Below are positions 50,339-59,725 of a stretch of 64,000 bases of DNA, piece by piece (the first letter of the stretch is position 1; each line of letters starts with the position of its first letter). Below the pieces are notes generated by a model that did not search any database, had not been told where the DNA came from, and saw only the letters and a list, made by a program, of their open reading frames with translations. The position numbers and the translations under genes were made by a program. Origin of the DNA: JBARDN01 sp963755705 (GTDB taxonomy: Bacteria; Desulfobacterota; Binatia; Binatales; Binataceae); NCBI GenBank assembly GCA_963755705.1, contig CAVWKW010000002.1, positions 558,001 to 622,000 on the forward strand, in the 5' to 3' direction.

Positions 50339-50932
50339 ATGCGAATATCGAAGACCCATAACAATCGGAACCGGATGGCGGCATACGCTCTGGCGGCGGT
50401 ACTCGCGATGCCGATCGGTCCCCTGGCATCCAGTCTCGCGCAGGCACAATCCGCGCCGGCCGCGGGCGCTACCCCGGTGCAGGTGCCGCAACCGGATCAG
50501 GGCGGGGTGAACTGGCCCGGCGCGGGCTACGGCGCCGCGGCCTTGCTCGGCAACGTGCTCTACATCCCGGCCAAGCTGGTCTATGCGGTTCTGGGCGGAA
50601 TCGGCGGCGGAGCGGCGTTCCTTCTGACCGCCGGCAACACGCAGACCGCGAATACGATCTGGCGCAGTTCTCTAGGCGGAGACTATGTGCTGACACCGCA
50701 GATGGTCGCAGGTCAGGAGCCGATCAACTTCAGCGGCCCGACCGAGACCGCGCCTCCGCCGCCCGACGCCAGCGGCGTATCCGCCGTGCAGCCGATGGCT
50801 CCGATGCCGCCCCCGGCGGCTCCGGTCGCGTCGACCAGCTCCGGCGCTTACCCCTCAGGGGCGCAACCGATGGACAGCGGCTCCGGCCCGGTGAAGAGCG
50901 CTCCCGCGCTGCCCAGCACGAGTATCGAGTAG
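50339..50932 (+). CDS. Exported Pro/Ala-rich protein
   Basis: The ATG at 50339 has GGAGG six bases upstream; 197 residues. A signal peptide (MAAYALAAVLAMPIG, ending SLAQAQSA) precedes GYGAAALLGNVLYIPAKLVY and a Gly-rich hydrophobic stretch (AVLGGIGGGAAFLLTAGNT). The C-terminal third is Pro/Ala/Ser low-complexity. No family is recognised. Confidence 0.6.
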   Translation: MRISKTHNNRNRMAAYALAAVLAMPIGPLASSLAQAQSAPAAGATPVQVPQPDQGGVNWPGAGYGAAALLGNVLYIPAKLVYAVLGGIGGGAAFLLTAGNTQTANTIWRSSLGGDYVLTPQMVAGQEPINFSGPTETAPPPPDASGVSAVQPMAPMPPPAAPVASTSSGAYPSGAQPMDSGSGPVKSAPALPSTSIE

Positions 50933-51094
50933 CGCGCCATTCAGGCCGTTCAGATAGAGCGCGGATTGCCGCTTGCGACGCTGGTCGCTTCGCGGCGCCG
51001 CGCTGGTTCGTGTCGCGCAACTGAGTAGCCGCGAAAATATTTCGTTGACTCTGCCGCCTCCTCAAGCAGACTGAATCAGGAGGACTTACCGCAG

Positions 51095-51331
51095 ATGAAC
51101 GGCAAGAGCTTTTCGCGCAAGAGCTTTCTCTTCCTGGAGGCGCTGCTGATACTGGCCGGGATGTCGATGACTCAGGCGTGCTTTTTCAACTCCGGCCCCG
51201 GTTACGGACCCGGACCCGGTCCGGGAGAGGTCGGCGACTACGACGAAGGCCATGTCTGGCACTCGCGGGATTGGTGGACCAGCAACCGCGGCGATTGGGC
51301 GCACGCGCATCATCCGGAATGGTACAATTGA
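51095..51331 (+). CDS. Small exported Gly/Trp/His-rich protein
   Basis: 78 residues: signal (FLFLEALLILAGMSMTQACF), then a GPGYGPGPGPGE repeat and an aromatic/His tail (HVWHSRDWWTSNRGDWAHAH, ending HPEWYN). CAGGAGG upstream supports the start. A Cys at the signal end may be a lipobox. Confidence 0.6.
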   Translation: MNGKSFSRKSFLFLEALLILAGMSMTQACFFNSGPGYGPGPGPGEVGDYDEGHVWHSRDWWTSNRGDWAHAHHPEWYN

Positions 51332-51377
51332 GGCTCAAAGCGGCCTTCGTGGCGGCCGCATCTGCAGCGCGTTCGGT

Positions 51378-51770
51378 TTAGGCGGTCGGATTCACGAACT
51401 GCCCGAAGGTCACGATGTAGCCGTCGAGGTCGCGGACCCAGATTTCACGGATTCCGTATTCCTGCAGTTCAGGCGGACCCGATACCGGTGCTTGGTTGAG
51501 GACAAACTGGCGGTATAGCGCGTCGATATCGCTGACCCAGATATACGCGTCGAAATTTTCGGTTTTGCGCGCGCGATTTGAGCCGCCGCCCTCCTCTTCC
51601 GCGCGCCGAAGTGCGATCCGAACGGCGTTGCGGCGAACGATCGTGAACGCGGGCGGCTCGCCGAAATATTCCGTCAACATGAAGCCGAACCGATCGCGGT
51701 AATATTCCGCCGCTCGCCGGACATCCTCTACCAGGAACACGGGAGCGATCGCGTCAAATTTCAATTCCAT
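51378..51770 (-). CDS. VOC/glyoxalase-family protein
   Basis: I take the ATG at 51770 (130 residues, MELKFDAIAPVFLVEDVRRA). The longer frame upstream adds Cys/Arg-rich shadow sequence. FYRD-type motif AAEYYRDRFGFMLTEYFGE, and the C-terminal GIREIWVRDLDGYIVTFGQF are glyoxalase/bleomycin-resistance-like. Substrate unknown. Confidence 0.78.
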   Translation of the reverse strand: MELKFDAIAPVFLVEDVRRAAEYYRDRFGFMLTEYFGEPPAFTIVRRNAVRIALRRAEEEGGGSNRARKTENFDAYIWVSDIDALYRQFVLNQAPVSGPPELQEYGIREIWVRDLDGYIVTFGQFVNPTA

Positions 51771-52124
51771 CGCACGACCCTCGCAGCATCGGTTTTCGTC
51801 CCGCATACGCGTACGGCAAATCGATCGCGTAAGGCAAGCATTTATTGCCATTGCTTCCGCGATAGGCAGCACATTGCGGTTTGCATGGCCGCCCCGCGTT
51901 GTGTTTCTCCGCAATATAGCCCGCTGTGGGAAAACGACGCATCGGTCGCATCCTGAGCGGCAAATTTTTCTATTTCCAGGAAATCGCTGATTCGGTTGGC
52001 CAATATATCGCAACCATGCGAACCTACGGTGCATCATCCTTGGAGAGGCGGGTTCACAGCGCAGGCTCCGAAACCCCGGGACAACGAAGTGGCAGGACTA
52101 TTGCTTCGATAACCGCGACTAATC
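51771..52124. other. Intergenic region, no gene seen
   Basis: Between the divergent VOC and OpgC starts. No convincing ORF, RNA or terminator was found; it must hold the promoters for both. Confidence 0.4.
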
Positions 52125-53405
52125 ATGTCAGACGCCGGCACAATCGCGCACGAAGCGACTCCGATCGATACCCGGCGGACGCGTAAGTTCCAAGCCACGA
52201 AGCGCTTGGACGCTCTCGACTCCCTCGCGCCACCGACCATCGCACGCTCCGTGAAGAGTCAGCGCGACTACCGGCTGGACTTTTGCCGCGGCCTCGCGCT
52301 CATCATCATATTCATCGACCACGTTCCCGGAAATCCGCTCAGCAACTGGACGCTAAGGAAATTCGCCTTCTGTGATGCGGCTGAAATCTTCGTTCTGATT
52401 TCGGGTATTTCGTCATATCTGGCATACGGGGGAAAACTCGAGCGCGAAGGGTTTCTCCGATGCTCCGGCACGATCGGACGGCGATGGATCAAAATCTACT
52501 ATTCGCACCTGCTGTTGCTGTTCACGGTAGCGCTTGCGCTGCTGTTGTCCGCCTGGTCACTGGATCGTCCCGAGTATCTGGATTTTTTGCGGATGCGATG
52601 GCTGTTCGACGACCCTCGCGCCGCGATCTTCGCGGCAGTCACGCTGCGGTTTCTGCCCAATAATCTGGATATCCTGCCGCTCTACCTGATTCTGCTCGCG
52701 CTTGCGCCGGGCATTATCTGGATGGTCAAGCGCGACATGCGGGTCGCACTCGTGGCGTCGCTGGCCGTTTACCTGATGACGCGATGGACCGGGTTCAATT
52801 TGCCTGCGGGAAATCAGGGCGAGGTCTGGTACTTCAACCCGTTCGCATGGCAGCTCCTTTACGTCATCGGGATCATGCTCGGGCATGTGAGCAAAACCAA
52901 ACCGATCAGGGTTCCCGCAAGCGCGAGAACCATAATCGTTGTAGCCGCGATCGCGTTTATAAGCTTCGCCTTCGTGATGGCGGCGCCGTGGCGTGGTGCG
53001 GACGTCGGGCTGGGACTGTTCAATCCTCCAATCTATTTGTGGCCCGCGGACAAGACGTTGCTCGCACCGATGCGGGTGATCAACGTTCTTGCGTTGCTAT
53101 ACATGGTCGCCTATTTCGTCGCACCGCAAGCGGGATGGCTTCGTTCCAGGCTGGCGGCACCGTTTCTGGCGTGCGGCCGCCATTCGCTGCCGGTATACGG
53201 GGTGGGAGTCCTGCTGAGCTCGCTCAGCTATATCGCGTTGAATCTTTCCGGCCACACCCCAATCATCGATACCGCGGTAAACGTTCTCGGAGTGCTCGCG
53301 ACGTTGCTCGTTGGCAGCGTGCTCGAGGCGCGCCGCAAGGCTCGCGAGATTTCTGATCGCGCCGATTCCCGGCCCCCGCTCACCCTGGTCCGCCGGGAAG
53401 TTTGA
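52125..53405 (+). CDS. OpgC-type membrane acyltransferase
   Basis: 426 residues. A charged ~45-residue N-terminus precedes RDYRLDFCRGLALIIIFIDH and VPGNPLSNWTLRKFAFCDAA, the OpgC hallmark (DxxRGxxLxxIFxDH and AExFVxxSG: EIFVLISGISSYLAYG). About ten transmembrane helices follow. OpgC succinylates periplasmic glucans in proteobacteria. No opgGH genes are nearby, so the acceptor is uncertain. Confidence 0.82.
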   Translation: MSDAGTIAHEATPIDTRRTRKFQATKRLDALDSLAPPTIARSVKSQRDYRLDFCRGLALIIIFIDHVPGNPLSNWTLRKFAFCDAAEIFVLISGISSYLAYGGKLEREGFLRCSGTIGRRWIKIYYSHLLLLFTVALALLLSAWSLDRPEYLDFLRMRWLFDDPRAAIFAAVTLRFLPNNLDILPLYLILLALAPGIIWMVKRDMRVALVASLAVYLMTRWTGFNLPAGNQGEVWYFNPFAWQLLYVIGIMLGHVSKTKPIRVPASARTIIVVAAIAFISFAFVMAAPWRGADVGLGLFNPPIYLWPADKTLLAPMRVINVLALLYMVAYFVAPQAGWLRSRLAAPFLACGRHSLPVYGVGVLLSSLSYIALNLSGHTPIIDTAVNVLGVLATLLVGSVLEARRKAREISDRADSRPPLTLVRREV

Positions 53406-53515
53406 CCGTTCTCTCACCTTACCCGGCCCGCTGCGCGATAGCGCGCGTGCAATGACGCGCGGTCGATGGTATTACCGGCGGTACAGCGCCGCGAACACGG
53501 TCCACGAGGTTTTCA

Positions 53516-54934
53516 ATGGCAATCTCCAAAGATCTTTTTTTCGCGCCGGCACATAAGCTCAGCGCGATGCTCAAGGCGCGTGAAGTCTCGTCCCTCGAGC
53601 TGGTCGATGCATTCATCGAGCGGATCGAGTCGGTCAATCACCATCTCAATGCGGTAGTCACTCTGGTCGAGGAGCGCGCGATCGCAGAAGCCGAGGCCAG
53701 CGACGCGCGGCTGGCGGAAAAAGGCGAAGCGCGGCCGCTGGAAGGCCTGCCTATTACAATCAAGGATTCGATCATTACTGCCGGTGTGCGCTCGACCTGG
53801 GGTATGAAGATTTTCGAGCATCATGTCGCCACCTACGACGCACCCACCGTGGCGCGGCTGCGCGCGGCCGGCGCGATCGTGATCGCGAAGACCAACACGC
53901 CCGAGATGACGCTGGATTACGATTGCGACAATCCCGTCTTCGGCGCAACCAACAATCCGTGGAACCGGGACCGCGTGCCCGGCGGCTCCAGCGGCGGTGA
54001 GGCAGCGGCGCTTGCGACTGGGATGTCGCCGCTTGGGCTGGGCTCGGACTACGGCGGATCGATCCGCATCCCATCCCACTTCTGCGGCGTGGCCGGCCTG
54101 AAACCGAGCTGGGGCACGATTCCCGGCAGCGGACACATGTCACCCGGAGTTCCGCCGCCGCCGATCGCGCATATGGCGACGATCGGTCCGATGGCGCGCT
54201 ACGTCAACGATTTGACCCTCTCTTACAACCTCATCAAAGGACCGCATCCCAGCACGCCCTACACCGTGCCGACGCCCGAGGCGCATCCGGAGCGCGTCGA
54301 TGTGAAAAAAATCCGGGTCGGGTTCTTTACCGCGGCGGGCGAGGTGCCGGTGGCGCGCGCGATTCGCGAGGCTACGGTTCGCGCGGCGCGCGCGCTTGAG
54401 AAGGCCGGCGTCACGGTCGAGGAAGTGAAGCCTCCAGTCGAAGACGCTCCGCGTCTGTGGTTCGAATACGCGATGGCCGACGGCGGCGCGCTGCTGGCGG
54501 GCGTGATGGGCGACAAGCTGCATCTGTCGCGAGAGCGGCTGCGCAACATGCTGGCGGGAGCTGGTCCGGGCAAAACCGCGGCGGAATATTTTATCACCTC
54601 GATCGCGCGCGACACCTGGCGGATCAAGCTGGCGGAGTTCATGGAGCGATATCCGATCCTGATCCTGCCGCCATTTTGCGTAAGCGCGTTTCCTCATGGC
54701 GCGACCCAGGTTGATATCGACGGCACCACGTTCCCGCTGTTCGCCGCCAACTGGCCCGCACTTATCGGTAACTGCGCCGGACTGCCTGGCCTGGTGCTTC
54801 CCGCAGGCCGCGATGAGGAGGGCCTGCCGACGGGCGTGCAGGTGATGGGCCGCGCGTTTGGAGAAGAAGAAGTGCTCGCGGTCGGAAAGACGCTCGAACA
54901 GGAGCTCGGCGGCTTTAAGGCACCGCCCATCTGA
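53516..54934 (+). CDS. Amidase-signature-family hydrolase
   Basis: 472 residues with the Ser-cisSer-Lys triad: Lys in GLPITIKDSIIT, cis-Ser in LGLGSDYGGSIRIPS and catalytic Ser in GGSSGGEAAALATG (residue order: Lys, then the Gly/Ser-rich loop). Cleaves amide bonds of unknown substrate. It is convergent with the intron and LysR gene. Confidence 0.88.
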   Translation: MAISKDLFFAPAHKLSAMLKAREVSSLELVDAFIERIESVNHHLNAVVTLVEERAIAEAEASDARLAEKGEARPLEGLPITIKDSIITAGVRSTWGMKIFEHHVATYDAPTVARLRAAGAIVIAKTNTPEMTLDYDCDNPVFGATNNPWNRDRVPGGSSGGEAAALATGMSPLGLGSDYGGSIRIPSHFCGVAGLKPSWGTIPGSGHMSPGVPPPPIAHMATIGPMARYVNDLTLSYNLIKGPHPSTPYTVPTPEAHPERVDVKKIRVGFFTAAGEVPVARAIREATVRAARALEKAGVTVEEVKPPVEDAPRLWFEYAMADGGALLAGVMGDKLHLSRERLRNMLAGAGPGKTAAEYFITSIARDTWRIKLAEFMERYPILILPPFCVSAFPHGATQVDIDGTTFPLFAANWPALIGNCAGLPGLVLPAGRDEEGLPTGVQVMGRAFGEEEVLAVGKTLEQELGGFKAPPI

Positions 54935-54971
54935 ATCAAAACGAACCCAAACGAAGCCAGCCAAAATCGGC

Positions 54972-56835
54972 ATAGGGGGTAGCGCCGCAGCGCTACTCCC
55001 CTGCCACACCACCGGACATGCGGGTCCGCATCCGGCGGTTCGGAAGGTTGAGGTTAATCGGCAAGTCTGGGTACTCCAAGTCGGTCGTAGTAGCGGGCAG
55101 TGAGGCCGGCGTGGACCGACATGGCGGCCCGATGCCACCAGCGTCGGTTAACCGCCGCGGCTTGCGCCGCGACCGCGTCCGACAGTCCGAGGCGGCGCAT
55201 CTCGGTATAGATCTTCGAGCCGCGCTTCCACTGCTTGAGTTGCAGCGCCCGCAGCCGGTGGCGGAGCCATTTGTCGTAGTCAGCGAAGGTCTTGGGCGTG
55301 TCCGCCAGTTGGAAGTATTGCTTCCATCCCGGCAGATACTTCCTCAGTTCCGCGACTACGCTTCTCATGCTCCGTCCGCCGCTGCGTCTGGTTATCAGCC
55401 GCACGCGTTGCTTGAGCGCGCGCAGCGCCTTGGGTGCGACCCGGCATGCCACCGCGCCGCCCCTGGCGTACCAGAAGCTGTAGCTCAAGAGGCTGCGCTT
55501 GTGCGCGAGTTCCACCTTGCTCTTCTCGCGATTCACTTTAAGTCGGAGCTTGGCGTACATCCGCTCCAGCGCCGCCATCACCCGTTCTCCCGCGCGCCGC
55601 GACCGCACATAGACGTTGCAGTCGTCGGCATAGCGCACGAACGTGTGCCCGCGTTTCTCCAGCTCCTTGTCCACTTCGTCGAGCAGGAGATTCGCCAGCA
55701 GTGGCGACAGTGGTCCTCCCTGCGGCGTTCCTTCAGTGCGCTCCATCACTACCCCGTCGGCCATCAGGCCGGCGTTGAGATAGCGGCGGATTAGCCGCAG
55801 GAGCCGCGAGTCATCGATTCGCCGCGCCAGTCTTCCCATCAGCACATCGTGGTTGACCCGGTCGAAGAACTTCTCCAGGTCCACGTCCACCACCCAGTGG
55901 CGTCCTTCCTGCACATAGCGCTGCGCCGCTAACACCGCGTCGTGCGCGCTGCGCCCCGGTCGGAAGCCGTAGGAGTGCTCCGAGAAGCTGGGGTCCAATC
56001 GCGGCTGCAGCACCTGCAGTATCGCCTGTTGGATGAGCCGGTCGAGCACGCACGGAATGCCGAGCTCTCGCACTCCGCCATCGCGCTTGGGAATCTCCCG
56101 CCTCAGCACCGCTTTGGGCTGGTAAGTTCCAGCGAGTAGTTGCTCGCGGGCTTCCTGCCAGTGCTCCATCAGGTACTGCGGCAGTTCTTCCACCGTCATG
56201 CCATCGACTCCGGGGCTGCCCCGGTTCTCACGTACCCGCGTCAACGCCGCCCTGACGTTGCCGCGCGCAACCACCGCTTCCATCAGGCGGTCGCTTCCCG
56301 AGCGCTCCTCTCCGTTCGTCAGCGTCAACGCTTCACCGCTGCGCTGGACCCTCGAGGCTTCACCTCTACCTTCCAGCGGCAGCCCCAATTGCTCGGGCTT
56401 CTGGCGCCTGGCGTCTTTCGGACTCACAGCGGTTTCGCTCTCCCTTCCGTTCGGCCCTTCATCAGCGCGGACATCGAGGCATCTGCCGTATCCCGCTGAC
56501 TACTACGGCCTCTGCTGACTTCTCGCTCCGCGCTCCTGCGCGTCGCCCTTTCAGGCATAAAGCGAGATCTCCCCAGGTAAGGCTCCGTGACCTTCGCCGC
56601 ACAACCGCCGGATCTACGCGATGACTCCTTGGCCGATAGAGCTTCGCGGTCATTTGCCCGCTCGCCCTGAGCCACCTCGCCTTGTATCCGGTTCCTGTTC
56701 GTCGGCTCGCGGCTTTGCTCCGCGCTTCCTCCAGACCTCATCTCACGATGACGCCCTTGCGCTTCGCTAGTGCTCGACGCGGCCTGCTCGCACAGAGGAC
56801 TTTCACCTCCAAGTCACGCGCCATGCTGGGCGCAC
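54972..56835 (-). mobile_element. Group II intron, class-C-like, apparently complete
   Basis: The minus strand runs from GTGCGCCC (5' end at 56835, the canonical GUGYG) to a 3' end at CTAT (54972). Domain V is the hairpin at about 55008-55041 (CGCCGGATGCGG with CCGCATGTCCGGTGG), domain VI the stem at 54972-55003. Length ~1.86 kb, and the ORF lies between. The 5' exon is a terminator hairpin (56841-56873) five bases away, the insertion preference of group IIC introns. The ends look intact, so splicing and mobility are plausible. Confidence 0.85.
55054..56427 (-). CDS. ltrA: Group II intron reverse transcriptase/maturase
   Basis: 457 residues from a GTG. RT motifs are visible: GSPGVDGMTVEELPQYL, YRFGPGRSAHDAV-type FRPGRSAHDAVLAAQ, the VDVDLEKFFDRVNHDVLMGR region, GTPQGGPLSPLLANLLLDE and the catalytic FVRYADDCNVYV. 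A maturase domain X follows and there is no HNH endonuclease, as in class C. It is encoded in domain IV of the intron. Confidence 0.95.
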   Translation of the reverse strand: MSPKDARRQKPEQLGLPLEGRGEASRVQRSGEALTLTNGEERSGSDRLMEAVVARGNVRAALTRVRENRGSPGVDGMTVEELPQYLMEHWQEAREQLLAGTYQPKAVLRREIPKRDGGVRELGIPCVLDRLIQQAILQVLQPRLDPSFSEHSYGFRPGRSAHDAVLAAQRYVQEGRHWVVDVDLEKFFDRVNHDVLMGRLARRIDDSRLLRLIRRYLNAGLMADGVVMERTEGTPQGGPLSPLLANLLLDEVDKELEKRGHTFVRYADDCNVYVRSRRAGERVMAALERMYAKLRLKVNREKSKVELAHKRSLLSYSFWYARGGAVACRVAPKALRALKQRVRLITRRSGGRSMRSVVAELRKYLPGWKQYFQLADTPKTFADYDKWLRHRLRALQLKQWKRGSKIYTEMRRLGLSDAVAAQAAAVNRRWWHRAAMSVHAGLTARYYDRLGVPRLAD

Positions 56836-56840
56836 AAACC

Positions 56841-56873
56841 AAACGGCCGGACGCACCGCGCGTTCGGCCGTTT
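56841..56873. terminator. Bidirectional hairpin at the LysR 3' end, intron target
   Basis: AAACGGCCG/CGGCCGTTT (9 bp), a mismatch, then ACGC/GCGT and a five-base loop. On the plus strand it is followed by TTTCTGTTTTT, on the minus strand by TTTGGTTT and then the intron. Confidence 0.8.
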
Positions 56874-56894
56874 CTGTTTTTCAGAACTTCGCCG

Positions 56895-57875
56895 TTAAGC
56901 GGTTTTTTCCGCCTTCTCGGGACCGTCGGCGGAGGTCAGCCGCTCCGCGCGGCCGCCCCGTTCGGCGCGCTCGCCGCGGCCGACCTTCGGCAGGATATTG
57001 CTCTGCGTGAGCACGTCGATAAACTTGCGCACCGCCGGGGATAGCTCGCGCCCGCGCTTGTAGATGATCGCGAGCGGGCGGGTGAACGTGCCCTCGGAAA
57101 ATTCGAGCACCCTGAGCGATCCGCGCGTGACTTCGTTTTCGACCGTCATCCGCGGCACGATCGCGCATCCGAGGCCGATCTCGACCGCGCGTTTGATGGT
57201 TTCGATATTGTCGAACTCGAGCACATAGTTCGGCTTCACGCCGTACTCGCGCAGGATTCGATCGGAGGCTTTGCGGGTCGCGATATCGCGTTCGTAGCCA
57301 ACAAACTTCTGTCCCACGAGTGCACCGACGCTGATCTTGCCGTGCTTGGTAAGGGTGCTGTCGGGGGGAACGACCAGGACCAGCTCGTCGTGGCGGAACG
57401 CGATCGAAACAATCTGGCTTCGTTTGGCCGGATACGCGACCACTCCGAGATCGATCTTGCCCTCGATCAGATCCTCGTAAATCTTGTTCGAGCGCAGATA
57501 TTCCAGGTGCACATTGACCGCCGGATAGTTGCGCAGAAATTCGGTCAGGTACGGTGGCAGCTCGTGCAGTCCGACGCTGTACACGGTGCCGACGCGAATC
57601 GATCCAGCGATAACCGAACCAATCTCGCGCAGCCGATTTTCCAGTTCCATGAAGCGGCGTACGATTTCCTTGCTTGCGGTGTACAGAATCTGGCCGGCTG
57701 GAGTCGGTTTGACTCCCGCCCTGCCCCGTTCTATCAATCGGCAGTCGTACTTTTCCTCGAGGCTGCGGACCTGCTGGCTGACTGCTGACTGGGTGACAAA
57801 ATTTTGTGAGGCGGCATAAGAGAAGCTACCGCTTTCGATTATGTCGCAGAAGACTTTCAGCGTTTCGATGTGCAT
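56895..57875 (-). CDS. LysR-family transcriptional regulator
   Basis: 326 residues with the helix-turn-helix at 1-60 (TLKVFCDIIESGSFSYAASQ, VTQSAVSQQVRSLEEKY) and a periplasmic-binding-like effector domain (GTVYSVGLHELPPYLTEFLR, GLGCAIVPRMTVENEV). A ~30-residue charged C-terminal extension follows. It is divergent from the glutaryl-CoA dehydrogenase-type gene (240 bp), a typical LysR target position. Confidence 0.9.
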   Translation of the reverse strand: MHIETLKVFCDIIESGSFSYAASQNFVTQSAVSQQVRSLEEKYDCRLIERGRAGVKPTPAGQILYTASKEIVRRFMELENRLREIGSVIAGSIRVGTVYSVGLHELPPYLTEFLRNYPAVNVHLEYLRSNKIYEDLIEGKIDLGVVAYPAKRSQIVSIAFRHDELVLVVPPDSTLTKHGKISVGALVGQKFVGYERDIATRKASDRILREYGVKPNYVLEFDNIETIKRAVEIGLGCAIVPRMTVENEVTRGSLRVLEFSEGTFTRPLAIIYKRGRELSPAVRKFIDVLTQSNILPKVGRGERAERGGRAERLTSADGPEKAEKTA

Positions 57876-57881
57876 ACTACT

Positions 57882-57895
57882 TAATTATCGCATTA
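57882..57895. promoter_or_regulatory. Possible LysR-type binding palindrome
   Basis: TAAT-TATCGC-ATTA: four-base arms seven bases upstream of the LysR start. Short, so weak on its own; position is right for autoregulation. Confidence 0.3.
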
Positions 57896-58115
57896 GGCTA
57901 CGTGATACTTAAAAGCCAGGCAAGCAGTAGCCATGGTTAACTTGCACGACTCATTAGTTACCCTGCGGAAAGCGCACGGACGGGTCAAGTGGGGCCACGA
58001 ATGATCCTGACAGGTACGCGGCGAGCGGACAGCCTCGCGGACCCAACCAGTATAGCGGCAAGCGTGGCGAAAATCTTGTGAAAATTCAGCGGCAGTCTTG
58101 CCTACGGAGTCTAAG

Positions 58116-59285
58116 ATGGCGGATTCGTTAAAAGATCTTGATTTCTTCAACCTCGACGACCTGCTCACGACCGAGGAACGCGCCACCCGCGAGACGGTCA
58201 AACGCTTCGTCCAGCGCGAGGTGCTTCCGCACGTGGAGCGTCACTTCGCGAGTGAAACCTTCGCCGTCGAGCTTATCCCGCAGATGGCGGAACTCGGGAT
58301 GTTCGGCGCCAATATCAAGGGCTACGGATGCGCCGGAATGAACAACGTCGCATACGGCCTGATCATGCAGGAGCTCGAAGCGGGCGACTCGGGCCTGCGC
58401 TCTTTCGCGTCGGTGCAGAGCTCTCTCTCGATGTATGCAATTTATGCAAATGGTACCGAGGAACAGAAGAAGCGCTACTTACCAGAGATGGCCAAAGGCC
58501 GTTTCATCGGATGCTTCGGCTTGACCGAGCCCGACCACGGCTCGGACCCGGGTGGGATGGAAACCCGCGCGCGCAAGGACGGCGACGGATGGATTCTGAA
58601 CGGCACCAAGCGCTGGATCACCAACGGCTCGATTGCCGACGTCGCGATCGTGTGGGCCAAGGTTGATCAGGGCATCACCGGCTTCATTGTGGAAAAAGGC
58701 ACGCCGGGATTTTCGACGCGCGATATCCACGGCAAGTTCTCGATGCGCGCATCGATCACTTCTGAGTTGATTCTCGAAGACGTGCGCGTCCCCGCGACCG
58801 CCCATCTGCCGAACGCGCGCGGACTGAAGGGTCCGCTCGGATGCCTGACGCAGGCGCGTTACGGAATCGCTTGGGGAGCAATTGGCGCCGCGCGCACCTG
58901 TTACAACACCGCGCTCGACTACACCAAATCGCGCAAGCAATTCTCGCGTCCGCTGGCCGGCTATCAACTGGTGCAGAACAAGCTGGTTAAGATGCTGACC
59001 GAGATCACCAAGGCGCAGATGGTCTGCCTGCGCCTGGCGCATCTGAAAGATGAGGGCAAACTCCGCCCCGAGCACGTCTCGTTCGCCAAGCGCAACAACG
59101 TGAACGAGGCGCTCAAGATCGCGCGCGACGCGCGCGACATGCTGGGCGCCAACGGGATCGTGAACGAGTATCCGGTCATCCGGCACATGATGAACCTCGA
59201 AACAGTGAACACCTATGAGGGCACCTTCGACGTGCACACGTTGATCCTCGGCCGCGACATCACGGGGGAAAACGCGTTCGAGTAA
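58116..59285 (+). CDS. Glutaryl-CoA dehydrogenase-type acyl-CoA dehydrogenase
   Basis: The ATG at 58116 (ACGGAG upstream) gives 389 residues. GCDH-like features: EAGDSGLRSFASVQSSLSMY with the substrate-binding Arg, CFGLTEPDHGSDPGGMETRA, NGTKRWITNGSIADV and the catalytic Glu in ETVNTYEGTFDVHTLILGRD. It oxidises glutaryl-CoA to crotonyl-CoA in lysine/tryptophan or aromatic breakdown. The LysR regulator is divergent. Confidence 0.86.
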   Translation: MADSLKDLDFFNLDDLLTTEERATRETVKRFVQREVLPHVERHFASETFAVELIPQMAELGMFGANIKGYGCAGMNNVAYGLIMQELEAGDSGLRSFASVQSSLSMYAIYANGTEEQKKRYLPEMAKGRFIGCFGLTEPDHGSDPGGMETRARKDGDGWILNGTKRWITNGSIADVAIVWAKVDQGITGFIVEKGTPGFSTRDIHGKFSMRASITSELILEDVRVPATAHLPNARGLKGPLGCLTQARYGIAWGAIGAARTCYNTALDYTKSRKQFSRPLAGYQLVQNKLVKMLTEITKAQMVCLRLAHLKDEGKLRPEHVSFAKRNNVNEALKIARDARDMLGANGIVNEYPVIRHMMNLETVNTYEGTFDVHTLILGRDITGENAFE

Positions 59286-59342
59286 AGATAATTTCCTTTT
59301 CGCGCCGCGCGCGTGCTAAACAGCGATCGGAGACGACCGACG

Positions 59343-59708
59343 ATGATCAAAGCCAAACAGTTCAGTCACTGCGCCGTCAGGGTTAGCGATGCGCCCAAAT
59401 CGATGGCGTTCTACGAACAGGTGCTGGGCCTCAAGAAGCTGCCGCGTCCCGATTTTGGATTTCCCGGCGCATGGTACGGGGTCGGCGACAACGCGATTCA
59501 TCTGATCCAGAGCGAGAATCGCGGGCGCAAACCCGACCCGCTCGGCCCGCATCTGGCGCTCGATGTCGAAGACTTCGATGCCGCCAAAAAGACGCTCGCC
59601 GAGATGGGGATCGAGTTCCTCGAAGCGCCGACAAACATGGGCGCCGGCCGCCAACTCTGGATCCTCGATCCCGACGGCAACACCATCGAGCTGCGCACGA
59701 ACCAGTAA
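59343..59708 (+). CDS. VOC/glyoxalase-family protein
   Basis: The ATG at 59343 gives 121 residues, MIKAKQFSHCAVRVSDAPKS. Features: MAFYEQVLGLKKLPRPDFGF, LHLIQ-type IHLIQSENRG, PHLALDVEDFDAAKK and LDPDGNTIELRTN. Metal ligands His8 and a late Glu are in place. It follows the dehydrogenase by 57 bp. Confidence 0.82.
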   Translation: MIKAKQFSHCAVRVSDAPKSMAFYEQVLGLKKLPRPDFGFPGAWYGVGDNAIHLIQSENRGRKPDPLGPHLALDVEDFDAAKKTLAEMGIEFLEAPTNMGAGRQLWILDPDGNTIELRTNQ

Positions 59709-59725
59709 CTCTCGCGCGAATCCGC

